From: Syntrophus sp963665935
Lineage (GTDB): Bacteria > Desulfobacterota > Syntrophia > Syntrophales > Syntrophaceae
DNA: 64,000 bases
Direction: 5' to 3'
NCBI GenBank assembly: GCA_963665935.1
Contig: OY762510.1
Span: 1,178,001 to 1,242,000, forward strand
In this document: piece after piece, positions 17,635 to 26,042 of the stretch
How the letters are laid out: each line of letters opens with the position of its first letter
Position numbering within the stretch: position 1 is the stretch's first letter
Notes under the pieces: model-generated
Database searches by the model: none
What the model saw: only the letters and a program-made list of their open reading frames with translations
What the model was told of the DNA's origin: nothing
Translations under genes and position numbers: made by a program

Positions 17635-17663
17635 TTGACAGGCAACGCCTCGTTTTTTATTCT
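17635..17663 (+). promoter_or_regulatory. Possible promoter of the PAAR operon
   Basis: TTGACA (17635-17640) is followed 17 bases later by TATTCT (17658-17663, four of six consensus bases). It lies just after the radical SAM stop codon and about 110 bases before the first gene of the spike-tip operon. Confidence 0.45.
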
Positions 17664-17771
17664 TCGCACAAAGAGGGTCAAGTTCTTTTCTTAATACAGG
17701 CGAGATGTTGAAGACGGCATCTCTCCTGCGGGGTCATTTTTCAGACAGCCTTACATCAGGGGAGTCGCATC

Positions 17772-18158
17772 ATGAGCCAGAAAGCGGATGTCATAAAATT
17801 CAATCCGGCAGAAATTCCTCCAGGGAAGGAAAAGCGCCTGCAGCTCGATTCCGGTCGTCAGATCGTCGTTTCCTCCGCTGATCGGGAGGAACTCATCCAG
17901 ATCTTCGAACCGGAGGGGGAAATCTCCGTGAGCCTCCGCATGACGGATGCCGGACCGGTTTTCACCGTACAGGGGGCTCGCCTGGAGATCAAGTCAACAG
18001 AGACCCTTTCCCTGGAGGCAAAGCGGATCAATATCCACGCCCAAGAGGAAGCAGTGATAAACAGCGAAGGGGGATTGGAAATCGATTCCGCAGCAAAGAC
18101 GGACATCCGTTCCGACGGCGACATTCGCCTGGAGGGAAAGATCATCCATTTGAACTGA
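17772..18158 (+). CDS. Stand-alone VgrG-needle-like repeat protein
   Basis: The 128-residue protein has no recognisable enzyme domain. Its second half shows a short-period beta repeat (LEIKSTETLSLEAKRINIHA, then similar strands of seven to nine residues to the end), like the triple-stranded beta-prism at the end of VgrG and phage gp5. The last strand ends with IIHLN, as many VgrG needles do before the PAAR tip. It is 48 bases upstream of a PAAR gene. I infer that it forms or extends the type VI spike between VgrG and PAAR. The ribosome site GGGGAG is good. No family name is certain. Confidence 0.68.
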   Translation: MSQKADVIKFNPAEIPPGKEKRLQLDSGRQIVVSSADREELIQIFEPEGEISVSLRMTDAGPVFTVQGARLEIKSTETLSLEAKRINIHAQEEAVINSEGGLEIDSAAKTDIRSDGDIRLEGKIIHLN

Positions 18159-18206
18159 TCTTTATCAAGAGGACTTCGGCTTCTCATGAAAAGAGGAGGA
18201 TAGCTT

Positions 18207-18590
18207 ATGCCGCCAGCCGCCCGTGTAGGGGACATGGTACTCCAGGATGCACCCCATTGCCACGCCCCCATTCATCCGCCGGCGCCGGTTCCGACGCCTG
18301 TCCCTCACCCGGCGCTTCCGCTGACCATCATCACCGGCATGTTTACCGTGCTGATCGGGAAACAGCCGGCTGCGCGGGTGACAAGTACAACCACGCCCTG
18401 CACCCTTCCCGGCTGTGTGCCGGGAGGCCCCGGCACGGTCGTCATGGGATCGGCAACCGTCATGATCGGCGGTCTTCCCGCAGCCAGGGTAAATGACCTG
18501 ACCGCCCATCCCGCCTGTGTCGCACCCATTCCCAGCCCTACGGGAAAGATCCTTCCGCCCGGATGTCCAACGGTCATGATAGGAGGATAA
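18207..18590 (+). CDS. PAAR-domain spike-tip protein
   Basis: This 127-residue protein is a PAAR domain, the conical tip that sharpens the type VI spike and recruits effectors. The start PAARVGDMV and the VMIGGLPAARVNDLTAH and CPTVMIGG segments are the usual family signatures, and there are several Cys and His residues for zinc. There is no C-terminal toxin extension, so any effector must be carried non-covalently. It follows the needle-like gene and overlaps the start of the methyltransferase gene by 28 bases, suggesting translational coupling. The ribosome site is GAGGAGG. Confidence 0.93.
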   Translation: MPPAARVGDMVLQDAPHCHAPIHPPAPVPTPVPHPALPLTIITGMFTVLIGKQPAARVTSTTTPCTLPGCVPGGPGTVVMGSATVMIGGLPAARVNDLTAHPACVAPIPSPTGKILPPGCPTVMIGG

Positions 18591-19678
18591 ATCCCATCAA
18601 ACGGCTTCATTTTGAAAAACTCACCCCCCTCTGTCCGGTATGCAGAACAGCAGGCTGCGAATCCCCGCTGGAGATCGGAGCCGTTCTCAAAGAGGGCAAA
18701 GACACCATCACGGAAGGGGTCCTCGTCTGTTCCAACCCTTCCTGCCTCAGTGAATATCCCGTGCTTGACGGCATCCCCATCCTTGTTGCCAACCTGAGGA
18801 CCTACATTGCCCAGAATTTTCTGCCGATTCTCTGCCGGGACGATCTGAGCGAAACGATGGAAAGTCTCCTGGGGGACTGCTTCGGCCCGGGATCGGCCTT
18901 CGATTCCCAACGCCAGTATCTCAGCACTTACGCCTTTGACCACTACGGCGATCTGGACCCCGGAGAACCGGCGCCTTCTTCCGCTCCGCCGGGGTCGGTG
19001 CTCAACCTGTTGAGAGAGGGCCTCCAGGTCGCCGGACACGCACAAAGAGGTCCCGTCATCGATATCGGCTGCGCCGTCGGGCGCACGAGCTTCGAACTCG
19101 CCGAAGCGCTCGATGAAATCGTCCTGGGCATCGATCTGAATTTCGGCATGCTGAAGACGGCCGCCGCGATTCTCGAAAAGGGATGCCTTTCCTATCCCCG
19201 CCGCCGGGGCGGCATCGCTTTCGAGCGCCGGCGGTTTCCCGTCGCCTTCGCAAAGGCGGAGAAGGTCGATTTCTGGGTATGCGACGCGACCGCCCTTCCC
19301 TTTGCCGAGGAGACATTTTCCGCGGGGGTCAGCCTCAATGTCTTGGACTGTGTCTGGTCGCCCTATGATTTTTTAAGGGAAATCAGCAGGATTCTGATGC
19401 CCGGCGGCAATGCCGTCCTCTCAACCCCCTACGACTGGACCGCCAACGCCACTCCTGTGGAGGCCTGGCTGGGAGGTCACTCCCAGCGGTCGGAGCAACA
19501 GGGATCAAGTCCGGACGTCCTGCGCTCCCTGTTGTCCGGCGGCCGGCATCCCCATGCGGTTGAGGCGTTGGAGCTCATCTCCGAAAAGGACGTCCCCTGG
19601 ACCCTGAGACTTCACGACCGAAGTATCATGGAATACCTGGTTCATCTGATGGTTATCCGGAAAAAACACGGAGAATAG
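18563..19678 (+). CDS. SAM-dependent methyltransferase with N-terminal zinc ribbon
   Basis: The 371-residue protein has a Trm112-like N-terminal zinc ribbon: CPVC near residue 24, then CSNPSCLSEYPVLDGIPIL near residue 56. A class I methyltransferase domain follows, with motif I VIDIGCAVGRTS near residue 160 and a later VDFWVCDATALPF segment. The substrate is unknown. It overlaps the PAAR gene and is convergent with a likely effector gene, so it belongs to the type VI locus. It could modify an effector, the spike, or be cargo. No immunity signature is visible. The start at 18563 lacks an independent ribosome site, as expected if translation is coupled to the PAAR gene. Confidence 0.82.
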   Translation: MSNGHDRRINPIKRLHFEKLTPLCPVCRTAGCESPLEIGAVLKEGKDTITEGVLVCSNPSCLSEYPVLDGIPILVANLRTYIAQNFLPILCRDDLSETMESLLGDCFGPGSAFDSQRQYLSTYAFDHYGDLDPGEPAPSSAPPGSVLNLLREGLQVAGHAQRGPVIDIGCAVGRTSFELAEALDEIVLGIDLNFGMLKTAAAILEKGCLSYPRRRGGIAFERRRFPVAFAKAEKVDFWVCDATALPFAEETFSAGVSLNVLDCVWSPYDFLREISRILMPGGNAVLSTPYDWTANATPVEAWLGGHSQRSEQQGSSPDVLRSLLSGGRHPHAVEALELISEKDVPWTLRLHDRSIMEYLVHLMVIRKKHGE

Positions 19679-19700
19679 GCTGGCGCTGACCGGTCAGAAG

Positions 19701-19734
19701 GAAGGGGGATCTGGAGCGTTCCAAATCTCCCTTC
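19701..19734. terminator. Stem-loop between convergent genes
   Basis: GAAGGGGGAT-C-TGGA pairs with TCCA-A-ATCTCCCTTC around a short loop, giving a stem of about 14 bp with one mismatch and one G-T pair. It sits between the convergent methyltransferase and effector-like genes. There is no T-run on either strand, so termination is possible but not certain. Confidence 0.4.
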
Positions 19735-19773
19735 AAAGCAGAGCAGCGCCTTTCGCAATGAGATTCCCTTTGA

Positions 19774-21885
19774 TTACAGCAGGATCCTGTCCCGGCTGGC
19801 GTTCGCTTCCTGGGAAGTCCTGCTGCCTTTGACCGCCCCGGTGTAAAGGTTGGGGATGCACAGGTTCGGGAAGGCGTCTCCCAGACGTTTATCCTTCTCT
19901 TCCATGGCCAGCAGGAACCCCTCGGCAGTCATATTACGGAAGCGGATGGAAAGGTTGTCATGCACCGTTTCCGCATACAGCCAGCAGACGAACTGCCCGA
20001 GCAGGAGGGCAGCGGAATACCTCCCGTCAGGTGCGGAGGACGTCTTGCTGCCGGGGTGATTGAAGACATAGGAGAAAACGGCTTCATGAAGTTTGAGGAG
20101 GATTACCGCCCGGGAACGGCGGACCTTCTCGTAGTTTTCCAGTTCCTGCTCCCAGGCCTTCAGGGCGGGCTCTGCTTTTACTTCAAAAATTTTGACATCC
20201 TTCTCCAGGGCGGCGCACTGTTCCTCTTTTTGTTTTGTTTTCTTCTCCAACTCGCTGAACTGATCCTTAAAAAACTTCGTCTGCTGCTCCGGCTTCAGGT
20301 TCAGGATCTGCCGTAACTGCAGCCGTTCATGCAGAGAATAACCGGATTGATCGATTGCATCTCGTCCTTTCGCTACCAGATTCTGAATTTCCTTCAATTT
20401 TTCCAGCTTCTCGTTCGTTTCGGCAAGTTTGGACAGAGCTTTGTTCAACTCCAACAGCTTTTTTTTGACAGGACTCACCGCAACATAGCGCGACTCCCAG
20501 ACGGCTTCCAGTTTCAACAGGTCCTGGACGCTGTCCTCGTCCTTCTTTCCCAGAGCGCGTTCATTCTTTTCGTACTTGTCCACCAGTTTATCGATGGGGG
20601 TCAAAGAGGAAGGCCGAATTCCGGAAACGGAACTGAGAGCGCGCCACGAGGTCGAAAGGCGCACATAACTGTGCCAGGCCTCTCCGAAACATTCGTGCTT
20701 TCCCGCCAATGCCGCCAGCTCTTCCCGGCATTGATAGGCCCGCAGATCCAGGTACTGCTGCTGTTTGTTCAAACGGACAATCTCCTGGGAAAGGGAGATG
20801 GAGGCGTCGATGGCATCGGAAGGGAGGAGGGATTGGAAATGGGCGAGTGTGCTGGTAAAACCCTTGGCGGGCCGGAATTTATCCGTGATGATTTCCGCCA
20901 GACCACTTTTCATGCATTCCCAGACCGCACCGATGCAGTTTCCGTTATAGCCTTTCATCTTGTAATAACGGAATCCCTCTTCGTAGCTGCGGAATTTATA
21001 GTTCATGGCGTCGATGGAAAGCCCCCAGGGGGAGCGCCCCAGATACACCTCTCCGGGAATAATGGGGGCAGGCAGACAGGAACAGGGAACATAGACCCGG
21101 ACGTAAGGCTGCTTGCGAATCTCCATCTTATCGATGAGACTGTTCTGATCCGTCAGATAGCGGGCTCTGCTCAATGCGACAATCTCCGGCGCCTTCGCAC
21201 GATATTCCACCTTGTCCATCTCATAAAAAAATTTTTGATCGGATCTGGGCTGAATCTTGAGGTCGGCAAGGTTGCTAAAATTTCCCTCACACTTGAATTT
21301 CGTCTTTAACCGGTCCTGAGTCTCCTGATCCAACTGATTCCACTGGCTTTCGGCAAGATCCTTGAAATCATCAAGGCCGCCCGCCAGTTTTGACCATTGC
21401 ACCCGGATAAACTGGAGCTTCAACAGCAGGATCACATCGGCATCACCGCTCATCTCACTGGACCGATCCGATCGGGTATCCGTGTTGCGGCTGCCACGCT
21501 GCGCTTCCGTGTCTTTGGAAGCACCGTCTCCCGGCCACCAGCTGATGTACTTGACCATTTTATTTTTATTTTCCCGGTTGCTGTAGCGGCTGAGTTTCAT
21601 CGCCGCATGGCCGGGCCTCATTTTGGAGGGATTTAAAACGTCTTTTTCATGCCAGACATACACGACCGCTTCTTCATGAAAGGATCTATGCCTTTCTCCC
21701 GATGGCCCCTTGTTTCCAATCGTAAATTTCGTTGTCTGATATTTTGCCGTCGGCATGCTCCAGGCATTCCCCGTAGGTCCGGTCTTTCGGGCAAACAACT
21801 CCGGCGCCTTTGCCTCCTGCGCGTAAAGCGCTTTGAGCTGTTTGTCTACCTGTTCATCGAGATTCTTTATAGTTGTCTTGCACAT
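19774..21885 (-). CDS. Candidate type VI effector with permuted papain-like Cys/His motifs and coiled coil
   Basis: This protein has about 703 residues. The start is the ATG at 21885, which has a GGGAGG site. The first third contains RPGHAAMKL (His about 93) followed by YISWWPGDG, and about 220 residues later YNGNCIGAVW (Cys about 317) at a helix start. A His-first, Cys-later order with 'GHa..., y.SwWP' and 'NC...v' motifs is what I know from permuted NlpC/P60-type (papain-fold) hydrolases, some of which are secreted effectors. Residues about 470-600 are Lys/Glu/Leu-rich and probably coiled coil. There is no signal peptide. It closes the minus-strand type VI gene run, a usual effector position. 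No immunity gene is evident, since the neighbour is the TssA/IglI-like gene. Enzyme activity is inferred. Confidence 0.7.
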   Translation of the reverse strand: MCKTTIKNLDEQVDKQLKALYAQEAKAPELFARKTGPTGNAWSMPTAKYQTTKFTIGNKGPSGERHRSFHEEAVVYVWHEKDVLNPSKMRPGHAAMKLSRYSNRENKNKMVKYISWWPGDGASKDTEAQRGSRNTDTRSDRSSEMSGDADVILLLKLQFIRVQWSKLAGGLDDFKDLAESQWNQLDQETQDRLKTKFKCEGNFSNLADLKIQPRSDQKFFYEMDKVEYRAKAPEIVALSRARYLTDQNSLIDKMEIRKQPYVRVYVPCSCLPAPIIPGEVYLGRSPWGLSIDAMNYKFRSYEEGFRYYKMKGYNGNCIGAVWECMKSGLAEIITDKFRPAKGFTSTLAHFQSLLPSDAIDASISLSQEIVRLNKQQQYLDLRAYQCREELAALAGKHECFGEAWHSYVRLSTSWRALSSVSGIRPSSLTPIDKLVDKYEKNERALGKKDEDSVQDLLKLEAVWESRYVAVSPVKKKLLELNKALSKLAETNEKLEKLKEIQNLVAKGRDAIDQSGYSLHERLQLRQILNLKPEQQTKFFKDQFSELEKKTKQKEEQCAALEKDVKIFEVKAEPALKAWEQELENYEKVRRSRAVILLKLHEAVFSYVFNHPGSKTSSAPDGRYSAALLLGQFVCWLYAETVHDNLSIRFRNMTAEGFLLAMEEKDKRLGDAFPNLCIPNLYTGAVKGSRTSQEANASRDRILL

Positions 21886-22110
21886 TTTACCTCCCATAGT
21901 CCTTATCCGGCGAAGATTCCGGGATCAAGGCGCATCCCTGCTGAATTCACGCTACGGGGCTCCGGTCTTTCTCCCCTCAGCAACGCAACGTCCCGCGTTG
22001 CCGCGTATTACAGGCAAAGCCTCATGAAATCGTGCTGCAATATCTGTGGCAAGGAAAAGTGCAGTTCCCTGAAACGACAGAAAAAGGCGCCATCCCGGCA
22101 GGGGAAATCG

Positions 22111-23193
22111 CTAATAATCGTCTTCGGAGTCCTGATCATAGCCGGTCATTCCGCCATATTCCCCGGACCCAGAGGACACCCCCATATCAGGGGGCTCCGG
22201 ATTAAAGCGCACAAAGCTCTCCAGATCGACCTTATACAGCTCCTGCATGGCTTGCCAGGCCACGGTTTCCCTGTATTCGGCAAAGGCTGCCAGATCATTG
22301 ATATGGGCCGCGGAATTGAGGGCAAAGTTGAGGAACAGCTTCGGGAAATAGATCCTGGGATCAAAGCTGGCGATGATGGCGTTGATGTCATCGGCGACAA
22401 TGGCCGCACTGGAAAATTTTTTCTCGGCGATCAGGTCGTCGAAGGCTTCCAGTTTCTTGATGAGCATCTTCAGATGATAAGATCCTTCCAAACCGGGGAT
22501 CTCTGCCCCCGCCTCCGGACCGGACGGGTGGAACCGCCTCTTCTCCTCCCGCCGCAATTCCTGTTCCATGCGGTCCTGGGCCGCTGTTTCTTCCTCAACT
22601 TCGAAGCCTGTTTCTTCCGCCGGTTCCGCCTCTGATTCGCGATAGACAAGGCGTTGGAATGCCTTCAGCCAATCGGTGATCTTTGTCAGACCTTCAAGAA
22701 TGGGAGTGGCTGCATCTTCCAGCACAGGACCCAGGATGCGCCGCAGGCTGTCCCCGGCATCCAGAGCCTCCTGCACCTGATCGCTGGACACTCCGGAGAC
22801 CCATTCTTCATAAAGATCGCTCTTTTTTTCCTCCTCATACTGCAATGTCCGGAAAATCTGCTTGGTGAGCCAGTTCAAAGAGGTCTGGAGATGCTTTCCC
22901 CGGTTTCTCACCGGCCCTAATGCTTCCAGATTCTCACTGAGGAGGTCTGCCAAGGACAAATAGATTTCCGCAAGGGCCGCAACGCCCCCTTCAATGAAAT
23001 GGCCATAGAAGAAGTAACCGATAATGCGGATGTCATAGATCTTTTCAGTTAAAATCGCCTCTGCCAGGGTTGCCGCTTCTTCGTAGTTTCCCTCCTGCAC
23101 CAGGGTGGCGATATCGCCGAAGCGCGGATCGGTGGTTTCCATGCCGGGGCTCTCGCTCACTTCGAGCGTTCCCTGGATCAGTTCGATGTTCAT
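22111..23193 (-). CDS. TssA/IglI-like type VI secretion protein
   Basis: The 360-residue protein has an ImpA-N-like helical first part: RIIGYFFYGHFIEGG at about residues 55-69, then an NLEALGPVRNRGKH stretch. In TssA this domain binds the baseplate and caps the growing sheath. The second part is linked by a Glu-rich region (about residues 195-225) and ends in an acidic tail. It also resembles what databases call the IglI family of type VI proteins. It sits between the zinc-finger gene and the effector-like gene. The role at the baseplate or sheath is inferred from family resemblance and position. It is shorter than many TssA proteins and lacks a recognisable canonical C-terminal ring domain. 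Confidence 0.72.
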   Translation of the reverse strand: MNIELIQGTLEVSESPGMETTDPRFGDIATLVQEGNYEEAATLAEAILTEKIYDIRIIGYFFYGHFIEGGVAALAEIYLSLADLLSENLEALGPVRNRGKHLQTSLNWLTKQIFRTLQYEEEKKSDLYEEWVSGVSSDQVQEALDAGDSLRRILGPVLEDAATPILEGLTKITDWLKAFQRLVYRESEAEPAEETGFEVEEETAAQDRMEQELRREEKRRFHPSGPEAGAEIPGLEGSYHLKMLIKKLEAFDDLIAEKKFSSAAIVADDINAIIASFDPRIYFPKLFLNFALNSAAHINDLAAFAEYRETVAWQAMQELYKVDLESFVRFNPEPPDMGVSSGSGEYGGMTGYDQDSEDDY

Positions 23194-23220
23194 GAGGATC
23201 TCCAGTCTTTAATTTGGCTG

Positions 23221-23952
23221 CTAAGTCAATTCTTTCCTTATTCTTTCCAAGGCTTTGCGATGGCGTATGCGCGCGATTTCCAGGGCCGTTTCCGGATCCG
23301 CGGTCAGACAGGCAAGGCAGATTTCAAACCCCTCGATGGTCTTCAAGTTAGCGGGGAGAACTCGCCGCTGGCAGGCGGAACAGATCAGTCCGGCGGGCTG
23401 TTCCCCCGCAACGCCGGAGGCATCTGGACCTTCACCGGAACGGTCGGGTTCCGCCTTGGGAAAGGGCTTCGGTTTCCGGGCCTCGATCTCCGGCAGTCTG
23501 TAGTAACAGTCCGGGCAGTAGGGGCGGCCGTCAAAGGACTTGCTGGCGATGGATGGGATCTGCCTGCCGCAGCCGGAACACTGAACGGGGCTGCTGAAGT
23601 CCACACGGACCTGCATCACTGGCGGCTTCTCCGAACGGTCCTGATCCGGCTCCTGGTCACCGGCTTCCTGTCGTGGCGGAATCTCCGGTTTTCTGATGAG
23701 ATTTTCATAACATTCCCGGCACAGCATCATCCCGAGCAGTTCATGCCCCGTGTCCGGTTCGATTTCCCTTTCGCAAAGGAGGCAGTGCAGCGGCTCCTCC
23801 GTTGCCGCCGGTGGTTGGGGTTCCGCCGGCTCCTTCTTTCTTTCTTCAGCCTTGTTCATCAGGGCTTGAAAACATTCCAGACAGAATGCCCATGAAGCGA
23901 CCGTTTTATATTCCCGTCCGGAAAGATCGATGCCGCATTTCTTACATTCCAT
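23221..23952 (-). CDS. Protein with four CxxC-CxxC zinc-finger repeats
   Basis: The 243-residue protein consists of four repeats, each with two CxxC pairs about 17 residues apart: CKKC/CLEC, CLLC/CREC, CSGC/CPDC and CSAC/CLAC. They are joined by charged, Pro-rich linkers. This is a LIM- or zinc-ribbon-like arrangement, where each repeat would bind one zinc. There is no signal peptide and no enzyme motif. It lies between tssG and the TssA/IglI-like gene, on the same strand with short gaps, so it is likely part of the type VI operon. A scaffold or adaptor role is inference only. The ribosome site AAGGA is well placed. Confidence 0.75.
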   Translation of the reverse strand: MECKKCGIDLSGREYKTVASWAFCLECFQALMNKAEERKKEPAEPQPPAATEEPLHCLLCEREIEPDTGHELLGMMLCRECYENLIRKPEIPPRQEAGDQEPDQDRSEKPPVMQVRVDFSSPVQCSGCGRQIPSIASKSFDGRPYCPDCYYRLPEIEARKPKPFPKAEPDRSGEGPDASGVAGEQPAGLICSACQRRVLPANLKTIEGFEICLACLTADPETALEIARIRHRKALERIRKELT

Positions 23953-23984
23953 AGCAATTCCTTTCCCTTTTCTTCTTTTCCCCC

Positions 23985-24881
23985 TTATCCCGGCTCTCCC
24001 GCAACGGTCCCTTCACCGGCGGCTCGGAAGAATTCGCCGACATGCCCTCGAAAGATGCGGACCCGCCGATAGGTTTCCTCGTCGCTTTGAATCCTGTCAT
24101 AGCCCAGATAGGTTTCCGCATGGAGCCGCACCCACCTTTTCTGGGATTTCAGAACAAGAAGAATTTCCAGATCAATGCCGACCGGCTGCAGAACGGGAAA
24201 GACCAGGCTGGAGAGCCGATTTTTTATTTCTCTCGGCCAAGGCACCTGGGTATCGGTCATCTCTTCCTCACTGTACAGGGTGATCCTCAGGCCGTTGATC
24301 GGAATGCTGGTCTTGTGGCCGAAAATCGCATCATGGCCAAGGGCTGTTTTTCCCAGCCGGACCGGCTGTGTCTGCACATCGCTGCTGAGCACGGCATTCT
24401 CCACCTGAACGCCGATCTCAGGGAAAACCTTCTGGAAAAGCCAATGCAGCGTACTGATGGATTTGAGGTTGAGGATGTGAAGGTAGCGCCGCTTGGTCAA
24501 TTCCCAGTGAGGAAAAAAGAAATGGTTTATTTCCGGATAAATGTTGCAGAGATAATCGCGGATCAGTTTGTGATCGAAATAGGCGATAAAGTCGGCAAGG
24601 GACCCTCTTCCCGTTTCTTCGCCTTCCATTTTTTTCCTGAAGTAGGAGGGGAGAGGAGACTGAACACCCAGCAGGCCCATGTTCAGCGTGATGACTGCCT
24701 CGCGAACGGGCTCCTGATTGAACAGGATGTCATGGATCAGGCCGGATTGTGAACAGATGCTGTTGTGACTCCGAAACCGGATTTCTTCCGACGAATAATT
24801 CCAGGTCTTCAGAAGTCGCAAAAGAGACATGACATCGAATTCATGGATTCTTCCCGATACTTCTTTTTCCAGATTATTCAT
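23985..24881 (-). CDS. tssG: Type VI baseplate protein TssG
   Basis: TssG (ImpH/VasB) is a wedge component of the type VI baseplate, together with TssE, TssF and TssK. The first part, FDVMSLLRLLKTWNY, matches the family's usual '..F..lrlLe' start. The C-terminal part carries a helix-turn-beta pattern and LETYLG-like HAETYLGYDRI. With the ATG at 24881 the protein has about 298 residues. The frame is open to another ATG at 24992 (335 residues), which would overlap the upstream small gene by 35 bases. The short form agrees better with the family start. Position after tssL and the small unknown gene supports the call. Confidence 0.82.
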   Translation of the reverse strand: MNNLEKEVSGRIHEFDVMSLLRLLKTWNYSSEEIRFRSHNSICSQSGLIHDILFNQEPVREAVITLNMGLLGVQSPLPSYFRKKMEGEETGRGSLADFIAYFDHKLIRDYLCNIYPEINHFFFPHWELTKRRYLHILNLKSISTLHWLFQKVFPEIGVQVENAVLSSDVQTQPVRLGKTALGHDAIFGHKTSIPINGLRITLYSEEEMTDTQVPWPREIKNRLSSLVFPVLQPVGIDLEILLVLKSQKRWVRLHAETYLGYDRIQSDEETYRRVRIFRGHVGEFFRAAGEGTVAGEPG

Positions 24882-24957
24882 GGGTGCAATTCCATTGATA
24901 ACGTCCCCCCCCTGCCGCGTATCGAAGAAACCCTGTACAGCAGGCGGGAGATAGGGC

Positions 24958-25320
24958 TCATTTCCGCGGTCGGCTGCGGCCGGCCATCTCAAAAGCCTCT
25001 ACCAGATCCTCGAGCCGGTTCAAGACCTCATGGATGGCGGGAATTCTTTCTTCCTGATCTTCTGCCGGGGCCTGATCCGTTCCATCAGCCGGAAAAGCGG
25101 GCGTAAGGAGGGCATGCAACTCATCCAGAAGCAGGTTCAGCACCAGGGCATCGTCTCCGGAAAACTGTTGCTGGACGAGTCTCTGCAGCTCTTCAAAAAT
25201 CTCCAGGGCCGATTGCCCTCCCCGATCAGGGACAGGCGGCCTTTCTTCACGATTTCCCGCTTTCTGCCAATTTCGATGCAGACGTTCCGGGGAAAATAGG
25301 TCATCGATTTTTTTGGGCAT
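24958..25320 (-). CDS. Small type VI locus protein, function unknown
   Basis: This 120-residue protein lies between tssL and tssG in the same direction and is not one of the core components I recognise. It is acidic and helical, with no signal peptide, no cysteine and no transmembrane segment. The Glu/Leu-rich stretches at residues 38-70 and 93-112 could be amphipathic helices. Conserved placement between baseplate genes would point to an accessory baseplate or assembly role. The start (MPKKIDDLF) has a weak GGCGG purine site. Confidence 0.6.
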   Translation of the reverse strand: MPKKIDDLFSPERLHRNWQKAGNREERPPVPDRGGQSALEIFEELQRLVQQQFSGDDALVLNLLLDELHALLTPAFPADGTDQAPAEDQEERIPAIHEVLNRLEDLVEAFEMAGRSRPRK

Positions 25321-25355
25321 GGCTTTACCGCCGCTTACGATAACAGGATCCTCAT

Positions 25356-26042
25356 TCAGTGAAATTTACCCAGAATCACAAAAAAGACATAGGCAGCCAG
25401 AAGCACGCCGGCCATGATCAAGTAATTCCAATAGGGCGAATGGAACTTCTTGAATTTAACCCTCTCATCGGCTTCCGCCAAAGGGAGTTCGATCTCTTCC
25501 TGCTTAAGCTTTGCCTGCAGTTTCTTCAGATATTCCGTTATCTTGACGGGATTGCTCTCATAACGCCCGCGAAATCCGTAACGTATGCAGAAAAAATAGA
25601 CTTCATAAACAAAAGTGGGCGTCTGAGGCTTCGGCAGAATGTCATCGAGGATCTCGAAAAAGACCTCTCCGGCGTCTTCGATTTGAAAAAGCTCCTTTTG
25701 AAGAAGGGGCCAGCTGGTATTCATGGTCCGTAGCAGGTTTGTCTGGATCAGCTCATCGATCTGAGCCACAATGGCAAAAAGGACCATGTATGTATCCCTC
25801 TCGGAATACTGCTCGGCCAGCGCAGCCCGGAGAAAGTCCAGCTGATTCCTCAGCTCCGCCCGGATGCGCACAACATCGTCAATGCTGTAAAGGTATCCGG
25901 CCTCCGGCTGGCTCTCTTCGCTTTCCCGCTGTTCTTCCCGGACGGCGTAAAGGGACTCTTCAGGAAGATAGAGGCTTCTCCCGCAGAGCTTTTCCATTCT
26001 GGTGTAGATCTCATGTATGGCTTCCCATGGTTTGTTTTTCAT
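25356..26042 (-). CDS. tssL: Type VI membrane complex protein TssL (DotU family)
   Basis: TssL forms the type VI trans-envelope membrane complex with TssM and TssJ. The 228-residue protein has the DotU cytoplasmic helical domain, with RNQLDFLRAALAE, AIVAQIDELIQT and FVYEVYFFCIRYGFRGRY. A single C-terminal membrane helix (about residues 205-225) anchors it. No peptidoglycan-binding domain follows, so anchoring to the wall must come from another protein. Its start codon overlaps the stop of tssF in an ATGA arrangement, pointing to translational coupling. Confidence 0.92.
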   Translation of the reverse strand: MKNKPWEAIHEIYTRMEKLCGRSLYLPEESLYAVREEQRESEESQPEAGYLYSIDDVVRIRAELRNQLDFLRAALAEQYSERDTYMVLFAIVAQIDELIQTNLLRTMNTSWPLLQKELFQIEDAGEVFFEILDDILPKPQTPTFVYEVYFFCIRYGFRGRYESNPVKITEYLKKLQAKLKQEEIELPLAEADERVKFKKFHSPYWNYLIMAGVLLAAYVFFVILGKFH

